Shown here: piece after piece, positions 8,434 to 17,787 of the stretch
Position numbering within the stretch: position 1 is the stretch's first letter
How the letters are laid out: every line of letters begins with the position of its first letter
NCBI GenBank assembly: GCA_022566535.1
Contig: JADFIR010000021.1
Span: forward strand, 1-47,842
Source of the DNA: Planctomycetota bacterium
GTDB taxonomy: Bacteria; Planctomycetota; Phycisphaerae; Phycisphaerales; SM1A02
DNA length: 47,842 nt
Direction: 5' to 3'
Translations under genes and position numbers: made by a program
Notes under the pieces: model-generated
The model's database searches: none
The model's input: the letters and a program-made list of their open reading frames with translations, nothing else
Told to the model about the DNA's origin: nothing

Positions 8434-10191
8434 ATGGAGGTCATCCAAGGCATCCCCGTTTCGCATGGCGTAGTGATCGGCCGTGCCTTTGTACTCGACG
8501 ACGCGGTCCTTCACGTTCCCTATCGTACGGTCCCACAAGAGGGTGTGCCCCATCAGCAGGAGCGGCTCGACGAGGCCGTCACCCAGGCGATCCAGGAGCT
8601 TCAGAAGGACCGTGACCGGGCGGCCGCACAGCTGGGGCCGGAGCCCGCCAAGATCTTCGAGTTCCACCTTGGCCTGCTCCATGACGCGTCGCTCATTGAC
8701 CCCATTCGCCAGCACATCCAGCGGGACCGGGTGACAGCGGAGTACGCCGTCTCCGAAGCGTTTCGGGCGCTGACACGCCGGTTTCGCGAGATGGACAGCG
8801 AGGTCTTCCGCCAGAAGACCAGTGATGTGTTGGATCTCGATCGGCGGGTGCTCAGCAAGCTCATCGGGGAGTCTGAGGACCGCCTGGCCCGATTGACCGA
8901 GCCGGTGGTCCTGGTGGCCCACGAGCTGACCCCGGCCCGGGCTGCCTCACTCGACCCCAAGAAGGTGATCGGATTCACCACCGATGCCGGCGGGCGAACG
9001 GACCACGCTTCAATCGTCGCCGCCGCACTGGGCATTCCCGTGGTTGTCGGCTCTCAGCGCGTCACCCAGTACGTCGAAGAGGGCGATCAGATCATCGTCG
9101 ATGGCGAGACCGGCCGGGTCATCATCCGCCCCGACCGCGAGACGCTTGAGCACTATGAGCAAGATATCGAGCGCATCGGGACCGATCAGCTAGCCCTGCG
9201 GGAGCTTGCCTCCCTGGAGCCGGTCACGCTCGACGGCACACGCATCATGTTGATGGGCAATATCGAGTTCCCGCATGAGATCGAGTCGGTGCTGGCCAAC
9301 GGCGGGGACGGGGTAGGACTCTATCGCACTGAGTTTCTGTACCTCACCAGTCAGACCGAACCCACCGAGGAGGACCATTTCCAGGCCCACAAGCGTTCGA
9401 TCGAGCTTCTGGACGGCAAACCGCTGACGATCAGAACGCTTGATCTGGGGGCCGACAAGTACACCCAATCGCGAGCGGAAGAGCCGGAGCGTAATCCGTA
9501 TCTCGGCCTGCGCAGCATCCGTTACTGCCTCCAGAATCTCCCGATGTTCAAGACGCAACTGCGAGCGATCCTGCGTGCCTCAGCTCTGGGGCCAATCAAG
9601 ATCATGTTTCCCTTGATTTCCACCGCGATGGAACTGCGTCAGGCCAAGATGATCCTATCTGACGTGATGGAGGAGTGCCAGGAGCAGGGCATTGAGTTCG
9701 ATCAAAGCATTCCCGTGGGCATCATGATCGAAGTCCCCAGCGCCGCGTTGATGGCTTCGACCCTGGCCCGCGAGGTGTCGTTCTTCTCGATCGGCACCAA
9801 CGATCTGATCCAATACACGCTGGCTGTGGATCGAACAAACGCGCGGGTGGCGAACCTCTATAGCGGCGCCCACCCCCCCGTGCTGCAACTGATCAAGGCT
9901 GTTGTCCGCGTGGCCAGGCGTTTCAAGGTCGACATCAGCCTTTGCGGGGAAATCGCCGGTGAAGTGGAGTATACGATGTTGCTCATCGGCATGGGCCTGC
10001 GTACCCTCTCATTGGTGCCGTCGCAGATCCCGCATGTGAAGCGGGTCATCCGATCGGTCGATATTGAGTCCTGTGAACGGCTCGCCCGAAAGGTCGGTTC
10101 GTTCGATTCTGAGCGGCAGGTCCTGAATTGCCTCCGCGACGCGGTTCAAAAAGTCATTCCCGAAATGGACGGCGGTTGGTCCGCTGGATAA
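8434..10191 (+). CDS. ptsI: Phosphoenolpyruvate-protein phosphotransferase (PTS enzyme I)
   Basis: Enzyme I transfers phosphate from PEP to HPr at the head of the PTS. At 585 aa the domains are in normal order: HPr-binding helical domain, phospho-His domain with His191 in GGRTDHASI, then the PEP-binding barrel with the GNIEFPHEIESVLANGGDGVGLYRTEF-type signature split over 9259-9336, IMIEVPSAALMA, SIGTNDLIQYTLAVDR and the Cys of LCGEIAG. The usual T-S-H around the active His is T-D-H here. No HPr or sugar permease is nearby, so it may serve a regulatory rather than sugar-uptake PTS, as in many planctomycetes; that is inference. AAGGA lies 13 bp before the ATG. Confidence 0.95.
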   Translation: MEVIQGIPVSHGVVIGRAFVLDDAVLHVPYRTVPQEGVPHQQERLDEAVTQAIQELQKDRDRAAAQLGPEPAKIFEFHLGLLHDASLIDPIRQHIQRDRVTAEYAVSEAFRALTRRFREMDSEVFRQKTSDVLDLDRRVLSKLIGESEDRLARLTEPVVLVAHELTPARAASLDPKKVIGFTTDAGGRTDHASIVAAALGIPVVVGSQRVTQYVEEGDQIIVDGETGRVIIRPDRETLEHYEQDIERIGTDQLALRELASLEPVTLDGTRIMLMGNIEFPHEIESVLANGGDGVGLYRTEFLYLTSQTEPTEEDHFQAHKRSIELLDGKPLTIRTLDLGADKYTQSRAEEPERNPYLGLRSIRYCLQNLPMFKTQLRAILRASALGPIKIMFPLISTAMELRQAKMILSDVMEECQEQGIEFDQSIPVGIMIEVPSAALMASTLAREVSFFSIGTNDLIQYTLAVDRTNARVANLYSGAHPPVLQLIKAVVRVARRFKVDISLCGEIAGEVEYTMLLIGMGLRTLSLVPSQIPHVKRVIRSVDIESCERLARKVGSFDSERQVLNCLRDAVQKVIPEMDGGWSAG

Positions 10192-10442
10192 CCATCTCGG
10201 GTTGAAACAAACAAGCACCGGCCAAGATTGAGCCGGATGAGCATCGCCCCTCGCGGGCGGTGTGCAGTCCCGGGCCCAATGCGTTGGCCGCCGACGAGCC
10301 CCCCGAAGCATGCGCTTGCAGCAACCAGGCACCGCGCAACAACCGACGCCTCTGGTGACGGACACCCCAGCGGCTGTCGCATTATTCTGCCTCATGCGGC
10401 TGGGTCGGCTTGCCGGGAGCGAATCCCCGGAGATTTACATTC

Positions 10443-13001
10443 GTGGTCAGTACAAAGAAGAGCGACGCGACCGAGTTGATGGTCGTCAACGTCACGCCCG
10501 GCGAGGAATGCCGGATCGCGATCCTGCAGGAAAATCATCTGGAAGAGCTGTACACCGAACGCGCGGCTACCGCCACCAACGTCGGCAACATCTATAAGGG
10601 CCGCGTGACCAATGTTGAGTCGGCCATACAGGCCGCGTTTATCGACTACGGTCAGGGGCGAGCCGGCTTCCTGCACATTTCCGACCTTCATCCGCGGTAC
10701 TTCCCCGGCGCCAAGCGCACCGAGCGGGTCGGGATGAAGATCCCTCGGCGTGCTCGTCCGCCCATCCAGGACGCGCTGAAACGTGGCGACGAAGTGCTTG
10801 TGCAGGTGCTCAAGGAGGGCCTGGGCACCAAGGGACCCACGCTGACGAGCTATCTGTCCATTCCCGGGCGGCTGCTGGTCATGATGCCCGAGATGGATCG
10901 CGTCGGCGTCTCCCGCAAGGTCGAGGATCCCGACCAGCGCCGCCAGATGCGCCAGGTCCTCGACTCGCTGAAGCTGCCCCAGGGGTTCGGGTTCATTCTC
11001 CGCACCGCTGGCTTTGGAAAGACCCGGACCGACTTGACGCGCGACGTGGCCTACCTGGTGCGGTTGTGGAAGGTCATGGACCGGCGCATCAAGGACGTCG
11101 GCGCGCCGTGTGAGCTCTACACCGAATCCGACCTGTTCATCCGCACCATCCGTGATGTGCTGCGGCCGTCGATCTCGGCCGTTATCGTTGATTGCGAGTC
11201 GGCGCACGAACGGGCGGCGGCGTTCCTCAGCGTCGTGGCGCCACGCTCCGCCCCCAAGCTCATTCGCTATCGAAGTCCCGTGCCGATCTTCCACGCCTTT
11301 GACATCGAGCGGCAGATCGATCTGATTCACAGCCGCGAAGTTCCGCTGCCCTCAGGCGGCAAGCTCGTCATCGACCAAACCGAAGCGCTGGTGGCAATCG
11401 ATGTCAACTCCGGCCGCAGTCGCCGCGCGACCGACAGCGAGACGAACGCCTTTGGAACGAACTGCGAGGCGGTGGATGAGATCTGCCGCCAGCTTCGCCT
11501 GCGCGATCTGGGTGGTTTGGTCATCAACGACTTGATCGACATGCACCGTCTCCAGCACCGCCGCGAGGTTGAAGAACGGTTTCGCCAGGCGCTGAAGCGC
11601 GATCGGGCCCGGACCACGATGCTGCGCATTAGCGAGTTCGGCATTGTTGAATTGACCCGGCAGCGTATGCGCCCGAGCCTGCGCATGAGTCACTTCATGC
11701 CGTGCGGGTATTGCGACGGACAGGGCGAAATCAAGACGCCACAGTCCCTCGGCGCCGAGGCCATGCGGCAAGTCGGTTATGTATTGCAATTCGATCGCGT
11801 CAGACGGGTGGAGGTGGTGTGCTCGCCCCGGGTGGCCTCGGTATTGCTTAGCAGCAAGAGGCGGGAGCTGGTCGCGCTGGAGGACGTGTCGGGCAAGACG
11901 ATCGACGTGCGGGTCAGCGATGCCATCGCCGTCGATCGCGTCGATTTCTTTGCCTACGACGACCGTGGCGCCGAGATGGACGTGGCCAAGCTGCCGCCGC
12001 TGCAAGTTCCAACGATCGGGCAGCTTGAAGCAGCCCAGAGCAAGGAACGAGCAAAGAAGCCTGCACCGGCCGGGAAATCCCCGACCAAGAAACGACGGCG
12101 TCGCCGCCGAGGCGCGCCAGCCGATGCCACCACCCTCGCGCTCGCAGAGGGGGCCGATACGACGCCTGATCGAGCGGGCGAGGGTGCTGATGCCGCGTCC
12201 GATGAAGCCGGGGCTGCCAGACCTGCCGAGACGTCATCCGATGGCGGCCAGGCGACCAAGAAGCCCCGTCGTCGCCGGTCCCGACGAGGCAGGGGTCGCC
12301 CGCGTGAGGACGGATCCATTCCTGTTCACCAGCTCGCCCGGGACCTTGGCGTCGCGTCACGTGAGATTCTCAGCCGATGCAAGGCCCAGGATGACCTTGA
12401 CTTGAACAACCACATGTCATTGGTGACGCCGCCGATGGCCCAGCGGATTCGGACCCTGGTGGGCACCGAGGGGCGAGCCGCTGACGCCAAGAGTCTGCCC
12501 GCGGAATCCGCCGGCCGCGACGGCCGTCAGGCCCCAACTGGCACAAAGACCTCCCGCCGTCGCAAGACTGTTCCGAGAGCAGCCGATGCGCCTGCAGCCC
12601 GGTTGCTCACCGGCTCGGCCGACCCACGCTCAAACGCAGACGGCTCCGGCCGTTCCGCCGAATCATTCACGACCGCAGGGCGTGATGATCGCGGCGCTGG
12701 GGAATCCTCCCGACGCACCGACAACAGGGCTGGCGTGAGAAGGAAGCGCCGACCCAAGGTCGCGGCTTCCAAATCAGCCGGGCCAACCAGCGGCTCCATC
12801 GCCGCCGGCCAGCCTGCAACGACCAAGAAGACAGACCGCGGACGTTCTGCCCAATCGGACGAGTCCTCCAAGCGCGACTCCGCGGCCGCCGGCGTCGAGA
12901 CCGCTCCGCGCGCGGCGCGGACAATGAAGCGACTTTATCGAAGTCGACGGGTCCTTTCACGCACCGCGCTAGCTGATGTAAAGGATAATCTGGAAGAGTG
13001 A
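10443..13001 (+). CDS. rne: Ribonuclease E/G family endoribonuclease with IF2_N-like tail domain
   Basis: Single-strand endoribonuclease of RNA decay and rRNA/tRNA processing, 852 aa from the GTG at 10443 (GGAG 10 bp upstream). It has an S1 RNA-binding domain (GNIYKGRVTNVESAIQAAFI), then the catalytic DNase I-like fold with Asp320 (LVAIDVNSGR) and Asp363 (LVINDLIDM), and the zinc-link pair in CGYCDGQG. The C-terminal 320 residues are low-complexity, basic and Pro/Ala-rich (KKRRRRRRGAP, KKPRRRRSRRGRGRP), as expected for an RNA-binding and degradosome scaffold tail. Embedded at about 12318-12461 is IPVHQLARDLGVASREILSR followed by a NNHMS motif, which resembles the N-terminal domain of translation initiation factor IF-2. 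It overlaps dxr by the four bases GTGA. Confidence 0.93.
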   Translation: MVSTKKSDATELMVVNVTPGEECRIAILQENHLEELYTERAATATNVGNIYKGRVTNVESAIQAAFIDYGQGRAGFLHISDLHPRYFPGAKRTERVGMKIPRRARPPIQDALKRGDEVLVQVLKEGLGTKGPTLTSYLSIPGRLLVMMPEMDRVGVSRKVEDPDQRRQMRQVLDSLKLPQGFGFILRTAGFGKTRTDLTRDVAYLVRLWKVMDRRIKDVGAPCELYTESDLFIRTIRDVLRPSISAVIVDCESAHERAAAFLSVVAPRSAPKLIRYRSPVPIFHAFDIERQIDLIHSREVPLPSGGKLVIDQTEALVAIDVNSGRSRRATDSETNAFGTNCEAVDEICRQLRLRDLGGLVINDLIDMHRLQHRREVEERFRQALKRDRARTTMLRISEFGIVELTRQRMRPSLRMSHFMPCGYCDGQGEIKTPQSLGAEAMRQVGYVLQFDRVRRVEVVCSPRVASVLLSSKRRELVALEDVSGKTIDVRVSDAIAVDRVDFFAYDDRGAEMDVAKLPPLQVPTIGQLEAAQSKERAKKPAPAGKSPTKKRRRRRRGAPADATTLALAEGADTTPDRAGEGADAASDEAGAARPAETSSDGGQATKKPRRRRSRRGRGRPREDGSIPVHQLARDLGVASREILSRCKAQDDLDLNNHMSLVTPPMAQRIRTLVGTEGRAADAKSLPAESAGRDGRQAPTGTKTSRRRKTVPRAADAPAARLLTGSADPRSNADGSGRSAESFTTAGRDDRGAGESSRRTDNRAGVRRKRRPKVAASKSAGPTSGSIAAGQPATTKKTDRGRSAQSDESSKRDSAAAGVETAPRAARTMKRLYRSRRVLSRTALADVKDNLEE

Positions 13002-14263
13002 CTCGACAGCCTCAACCAGCCTGCCGCCGCCTGATCGTTCTCGGCTCCACCGGATCGATCGGGAGCGACGCCCTGGAGGTGGTCGCGCATCTGTGCCGAT
13101 GCGGACGGGCCACCGCAGGCGGGTTCGACGTTGTCGGCCTGGCCGGCGGCTCCAATGCCGCACTCTTGGGGCAGCAGGCTCGGCGGTTTGACGTCAAGCA
13201 CGTGGCGATCGCAGACGCCGACCAGGCCCCGACGCTCGCCTCAATCCCCCACGTCTATGCCGGCGAGGAGGCAGCCGTAGAGCTCATCGACGCAGTGGCC
13301 CAACCAGGAGATCTGGTGTTGGGAGCGATGGTCGGCTCCGCCGGGCTGCCCGCCACTTTGTCGGCCATTGACCGCGGTTGCGACCTCGCGCTGGCAAATA
13401 AGGAGACGTTGGTCGCGGCGGGAGCGCTGGTGATGCCCAGGGTGCGTCGCAAAGGGATCAACCTCCTGCCGATCGATTCTGAGCACAGCGCAATCTTCCA
13501 ATGTCTTGCGGCTGGGGGATCCGTCCAGGAAGTCGCCCGCCTTGTGCTCACGGCCTCCGGCGGTCCGTTTCGTACCTGGACCCGCGAACGACTCTACGAC
13601 GCCACCGTCGAGCAGGCACTCGATCATCCGACCTGGGACATGGGGCCGAAGGTCACCGTTGACTCCGCCTCGCTGATGAACAAGGCCCTGGAGGTGATCG
13701 AAGCCCACTGGCTGTTTGACATCCCCGCCCAGAAGATCGAGGTGATCGTCCATCCCCAGTCGATCATCCATAGCTTTGTCGAGTTCGTGGACGGCTCGGT
13801 CATCGCCCAGCTTGGACCACCCGACATGAGAACCCCAATCCAATATGCTTTGACCTGGCCGCATCGCCTGGGAGGCTGCGCAGCGACGATGGATTGGGCC
13901 AACGCTCGCCGCCTAGATTTTGAGCCGGTGGATCACGAGCGTTTCCCGGCGCTGGGTCTGGCGTATCAGGTGATCGAGGCGGGTGGCACTGCGGGGGCCG
14001 TCCTCAACGCCGCCAACGAAGCAGCCGTCGCCGCCTTCCTGGATCGTAGGATTCCGTTTGGGATGATTGCCGAGTTGGTCCGCGAGACGCTCGCTGCGAT
14101 TGAACCAAGGCCGCTGGAGGGCCTCGACGACGTGCGGCGCGCCGATCGAGCCGCCCGAGATGAAGTCAACCGCCGCGTTGGGACCCAATGCGGCGGCAGG
14201 TCCGAGCGTGTCGGTCTGCCCACGTCGTCGGCTGCGAGCAATCGAGGGAGTGTTAACGTCTAG
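12998..14263 (+). CDS. dxr: 1-deoxy-D-xylulose 5-phosphate reductoisomerase
   Basis: NADPH-dependent enzyme that makes 2-C-methyl-D-erythritol 4-phosphate, the first committed step of the MEP isoprenoid pathway. It shows the NADPH loop GSTGSIG (residues 16-22), LANKETLV, the metal and substrate site DSEHSAIFQCL, the TASGGPFR flap region, and HPTWDMGPKVTVDSASLMNK. The 421 aa are slightly longer than typical because of a polar C-terminal tail. The GTG start overlaps the rne stop (GTGA), implying coupled translation. rseP follows, a dxr-rseP order seen in many bacteria. Confidence 0.96.
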   Translation: MTRQPQPACRRLIVLGSTGSIGSDALEVVAHLCRCGRATAGGFDVVGLAGGSNAALLGQQARRFDVKHVAIADADQAPTLASIPHVYAGEEAAVELIDAVAQPGDLVLGAMVGSAGLPATLSAIDRGCDLALANKETLVAAGALVMPRVRRKGINLLPIDSEHSAIFQCLAAGGSVQEVARLVLTASGGPFRTWTRERLYDATVEQALDHPTWDMGPKVTVDSASLMNKALEVIEAHWLFDIPAQKIEVIVHPQSIIHSFVEFVDGSVIAQLGPPDMRTPIQYALTWPHRLGGCAATMDWANARRLDFEPVDHERFPALGLAYQVIEAGGTAGAVLNAANEAAVAAFLDRRIPFGMIAELVRETLAAIEPRPLEGLDDVRRADRAARDEVNRRVGTQCGGRSERVGLPTSSAASNRGSVNV

Positions 14264-14334
14264 CCGACGCCATTTAGTGGCGCGCGGGCAAGATGCTGGG
14301 CTGCGAGCGAGTTCTTCGAGCGACCCGAAGCGAA

Positions 14335-16482
14335 ATGAATCTACTTAACACCACGACCAACCTGCTTCTGATCATCTTCGGATTCGGGGTCTTGATCTTC
14401 GTGCACGAGCTCGGCCACTTCCTGGCGGCCAAGTGGGCGGGGATTCGAACCGAGGTGTTCGCAATCGGCATGGGCCAGGCGATCATCTCCTGGCGACGGG
14501 GCATTGGTCTGGTATGGGGCTCCACGCGCGGCCGCGTCGTGGCCAAGACGGGCAAGGCGCCCGATGATCTAGGCGGAGAGGAACTGGCCCGCTACGGGCT
14601 GGGCGAAACCGAATACTCGCTGCGCTGGCTGCCGATCGGCGGCTTCGTGAAGATGCTCGGCCAGGAAGACATCAACCCCAACGCCGTCTCGGCCGACCCC
14701 CGCAGCTACAACGTCTGCCCGATAGGCAAGCGCATGGTGGTCGTCTCCGCCGGCGTGGTGGCCAACGTCCTGCTGGCGGTTGGCCTTTTCATCGTGGCGT
14801 TCATGATCGGCGTACGGTCCGAGGCGCCCGTAGTTGGCGAGGTTGCAAGGTCGATGCCCGCGGGCACCACCGCCGCCATCGACGCCACGGACCCGGGCGC
14901 TGAGAGCATCGGCTTGAAGCCTGGTGACCGCATCACCTACATCGAGGGCGAGCCCGTCGAAACGTTCGCCGACATCCGCATCGCCGCTGCTATGGCGAAG
15001 CCCGGCCAGACGCTGAAGTTCACGGTGCAGCGCGCCGGCGCGAGCGCGCCGCTGGAGTTCCTGCTGACTCCAGAGAAGGACCCGGGCACCGGGCTCTTGG
15101 GTATCGGTATTTATCCTGCGCAATCGAGTACCTTGTTGGCAGACGACGATGGACGGCTGACTGAATGGTTGGTCGAACTCGGACTGTTCGACGCCGGCGT
15201 TCGCCCGGGGATGCGCCTCGTCTCGGCCGGCGGGCAGCGAATCGAAACTTACGAACAGTTTCAGGAAGTCGTTCGGCAGTCCGGCGGCCGGCCGGTGTCG
15301 ACGGCGTGGACCGCCTCGGGCGACGGCCTCGACTTTGTTGACCAAGCCTTGGTCCGAACCGATGTTGACGTAACGCCCATTTTCCAGATCCTTCGCTATG
15401 CCACGGCGATACCCGGCGTCGAGCAGAATATCGAAACCGGCCTTTTTGGTCTGACCCCGTTGGTGAAGATCGTTGCAGTCGTCGGTGGTCGCAACAAACC
15501 CAACCAGAAGGTTCTTGAGCCGGACGATGTTATCCTGCGCGCCGGGGCGGTGGATGGGCCTCGCATGGCCGGCCTCAAGGCCGAGCTCGCCACGCACAAG
15601 AGCGGCGAGATTGACCTGCTGCTCCTGCGCGACGGTGCCCGGCTGCCCGTGAAGGCCCGCGTTGACCGCAAGGGTAGACTCAACATCCACATCGACTGGG
15701 CATGGGAGCTTCCGCTGATTGCCCAGCCGATGGATCGGCTGCGCACCGCGCCCGGGCCTGACGGCCAAACGACCGTCCAGCCCACGCCCGTGGCCGACTG
15801 GTTCTTGTTCGGCCGCACCCGTATCGATGCTGTCAATGACACGCCCGTCTCGGATTGGGCGTCGTTTCGCCAGGCGCTGCGGACCGAGACGCGCTCGGCA
15901 TTGAACAGTGGGGCCGCGGCAACCGTGACCTTGACGATTACGCATCCGACGCCCAACGCCGAACGCGAGACCATTGACTTGGTGCTCGCCGCCAAACAGG
16001 TCGCGGCGCTGCACGACCTTTCGTGGAGAAGCGAGCTGCCGGGCTCCGCGTTCGAGCCGATTTACACCACGCTCAGTGCCGGCGGCAATCCTGTGCGGGC
16101 CGTCACCATGGGCTTCACGCAGACCCACAAGTTCATTGTGATGACCTACCTGACCCTTGACCGGCTGCTGCGCGGCAGCATCGGCGTGGAGCAGCTTCAC
16201 GGGCCCGTGGGCATCGTCCACATCGGCACGCGGATCGCCGATCGCGGCTTCACCTACCTGATCTTCTTCCTGGCCATCATCAGCGTAAACCTGGCCGTGA
16301 TCAACTTTCTGCCGATCCCGATTGTTGACGGCGGGCTCTTCCTGTTTCTGGTGTACGAGAAGTTAAAAGGGCGCGCGCCGTCGCCGGCATTCCAGAATGC
16401 GGCCACCATCGTCGGGCTGGCCTTCATCGCGACAGTGCTGTTGGTCGTGACCTGGAATGATCTGACGAGACTGTTGAGCTGA
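14335..16482 (+). CDS. rseP: RseP-type site-2 intramembrane zinc metalloprotease (M50), enlarged
   Basis: Cleaves transmembrane anti-sigma factors or signal-peptide remnants within the membrane. The ATG at 14335 gives MNLLNTTTNLLLIIFGFGVL, a first membrane helix carrying the HELGH zinc motif (residues 24-28). The C-terminal helix has NFLPIPIVDGG, the second metal-ligand motif. Between them lie PDZ-like regions (GLKPGDRITYIEGEPVETFA and GVRPGMRLVSAGGQRIETYE) and a further 250 or so residues with a third PDZ-like stretch (VLEPDDVILRAGAVDGPRMA). At 715 aa it is well above the usual 420-450 aa, mostly from the periplasmic part. It follows dxr by 71 bp. Which anti-sigma factor it acts on is not visible. 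Confidence 0.93.
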   Translation: MNLLNTTTNLLLIIFGFGVLIFVHELGHFLAAKWAGIRTEVFAIGMGQAIISWRRGIGLVWGSTRGRVVAKTGKAPDDLGGEELARYGLGETEYSLRWLPIGGFVKMLGQEDINPNAVSADPRSYNVCPIGKRMVVVSAGVVANVLLAVGLFIVAFMIGVRSEAPVVGEVARSMPAGTTAAIDATDPGAESIGLKPGDRITYIEGEPVETFADIRIAAAMAKPGQTLKFTVQRAGASAPLEFLLTPEKDPGTGLLGIGIYPAQSSTLLADDDGRLTEWLVELGLFDAGVRPGMRLVSAGGQRIETYEQFQEVVRQSGGRPVSTAWTASGDGLDFVDQALVRTDVDVTPIFQILRYATAIPGVEQNIETGLFGLTPLVKIVAVVGGRNKPNQKVLEPDDVILRAGAVDGPRMAGLKAELATHKSGEIDLLLLRDGARLPVKARVDRKGRLNIHIDWAWELPLIAQPMDRLRTAPGPDGQTTVQPTPVADWFLFGRTRIDAVNDTPVSDWASFRQALRTETRSALNSGAAATVTLTITHPTPNAERETIDLVLAAKQVAALHDLSWRSELPGSAFEPIYTTLSAGGNPVRAVTMGFTQTHKFIVMTYLTLDRLLRGSIGVEQLHGPVGIVHIGTRIADRGFTYLIFFLAIISVNLAVINFLPIPIVDGGLFLFLVYEKLKGRAPSPAFQNAATIVGLAFIATVLLVVTWNDLTRLLS

Positions 16483-16788
16483 CACGCCCGACCGCCTCAA
16501 GCATCTGAGCATCGCAGTGAACGACCGAACGATTGTCAAGGCGACGGTCGGCGCGTTGTAGCGGGCGTCGCCAGAGCAGGCAACTTCCCCGGCCGAGCAT
16601 CATTCAGAGATGATTCCGGCGAGGCCCGATTATCGGCAGTGTGAATGGGTGGGTTATTCCGGCTGGGCAAGCAAAACCGGGCGATCTTGCGGGTTGGCAC
16701 TTGTCGGAGACGGAGTCCTATTCGATGCTAAAGCAGGTTCCCGACGGATAGTCCCGCACGCCTGACCCGGGAGCCGGACGGTCCCACG
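16483..16788. other. Intergenic region before the GGDEF gene
   Basis: Between rseP and the GGDEF gene. No gene is supported. A possible weak stem (GCAAG...CTTGC) lies near 16670-16690. The region does not match the c-di-GMP riboswitch consensus. It probably holds the promoter of the GGDEF gene, but no clear hexamers are visible. Confidence 0.4.
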
Positions 16789-17517
16789 TTGAAGCAGAGA
16801 CGATTCAGCTCTTTCCGTGGAGGCATAGAGATTCGATCCTCGACCCGAAAGTACGTTCGGTCGCAGCGCCCCGATCGCGATCTGCGCCGATGCCTGGCTG
16901 AGCTGGAGGTGAAGAACCGGCACCTGGAAGCGCTGATCCATCGGCTCGAAACGTTGGCCCGCACCGACGATTTGACCGGGCTAGGGAACCGGCGCTGGCT
17001 CAACGAAATGCTCCAGCGCGCCTGGGCCGAAGCCGTGCGCAACGATCGACCGCTGGCCTTCATGATGATCGACCTTGACGGCTTCAAGGCGACCAACGAC
17101 TCGATCGGTCATCTGGGCGGCGACGAGGTCCTCCGCCGGACCGGCAGGCTCATCCAGGCGAATTGTCGCCAGGTGGATGTGCCTGCTCGCTATGGCGGTG
17201 ATGAGTTCTGCGTGCTCATGCCCGAGACGAACGCTCACGAAGCGGTCCGCGTGGCCGAGCGTATCCTCCGCGAACATGACTGCGCCAACCGCGCCGCGCC
17301 TACAGGCGAGCCTCGCCTCGGAATCTCGATCGGGATCTCGCACATCGATCTGAGCCGGCCGGTCAACGCCGAGCAACTGATCCGCCACGCCGATCAGGCC
17401 ATGTACGCGGCCAAGTCGGCGCCGAACCAGCGGATCATGCTTCGCGGGACTGCCGGCGTCTTCGTCTCGCTGTCAGGGGATCGGCGCCTGACCCCTCATT
17501 GCACTGCATCCGGCTGA
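16789..17517 (+). CDS. Compact GGDEF-domain diguanylate cyclase
   Basis: Makes cyclic di-GMP from two GTP. A short basic N-terminus (residues 1-30) and a brief coiled coil (LRRCLAELEVKNRHLEALIH) lead straight into a complete GGDEF domain: LARTDDLTGLGNRRW, MMIDLDGFKATNDSIGHLGG and RYGGDEF (active site, residues 136-140). The RQVD at 127-130, five residues before it, fits the RxxD inhibitory I-site, so product feedback is expected. No sensor or membrane segment is present, so input must come through the coiled coil or a partner. The TTG at 16789 is tentative; the frame is open back to 16732 without an ATG. The last 20 or so residues are encoded by a hairpin-forming segment (17473-17498). Confidence 0.85.
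   Translation: MKQRRFSSFRGGIEIRSSTRKYVRSQRPDRDLRRCLAELEVKNRHLEALIHRLETLARTDDLTGLGNRRWLNEMLQRAWAEAVRNDRPLAFMMIDLDGFKATNDSIGHLGGDEVLRRTGRLIQANCRQVDVPARYGGDEFCVLMPETNAHEAVRVAERILREHDCANRAAPTGEPRLGISIGISHIDLSRPVNAEQLIRHADQAMYAAKSAPNQRIMLRGTAGVFVSLSGDRRLTPHCTASG
17473..17498. repeat. REP-like palindrome at the 3' end of the GGDEF gene
   Basis: TCAGGGG...CGCCTGACCCCT pairs as TCAGG/CCTGA or AGGGG/CCCCT. The GGCGCCTGACCCC core resembles REP sequences seen with RAYT transposases in other bacteria, but only one copy is visible and no transposase is present. Confidence 0.35.
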
Positions 17518-17787
17518 ATACTCAAACTGAGTCTTTCTACGCGGCCAAGTGCTGTTGAATGCCGCGATCGTCGTCGGATCATTGAAGTCCGCCGACGACA
17601 CCGGCCCCAGGACAGGCCGGCTCTGAGGCTCATCGTCGAAGTTACCCGGGCGGGCGGGCCCGGCACAATCCGCCCATTCTCGCCATTTTGCCCTTGGATT
17701 TCCAGCTTCTTGAGGTAGGCTGCGCACGTCGCCGGGGCTCATATCTGACCGCCCGACCTCGGCGCGCGCTGAGAAGAGAGAAGAGCC

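Noticed and set aside
16600..16740. Possible c-di-GMP riboswitch before the GGDEF gene
   Set aside because: GGGCAAGCAAAACC looks a little like part of the GEMM motif, but the second conserved block (GACGCAAAGCC-like) and the tetraloop arrangement are absent.
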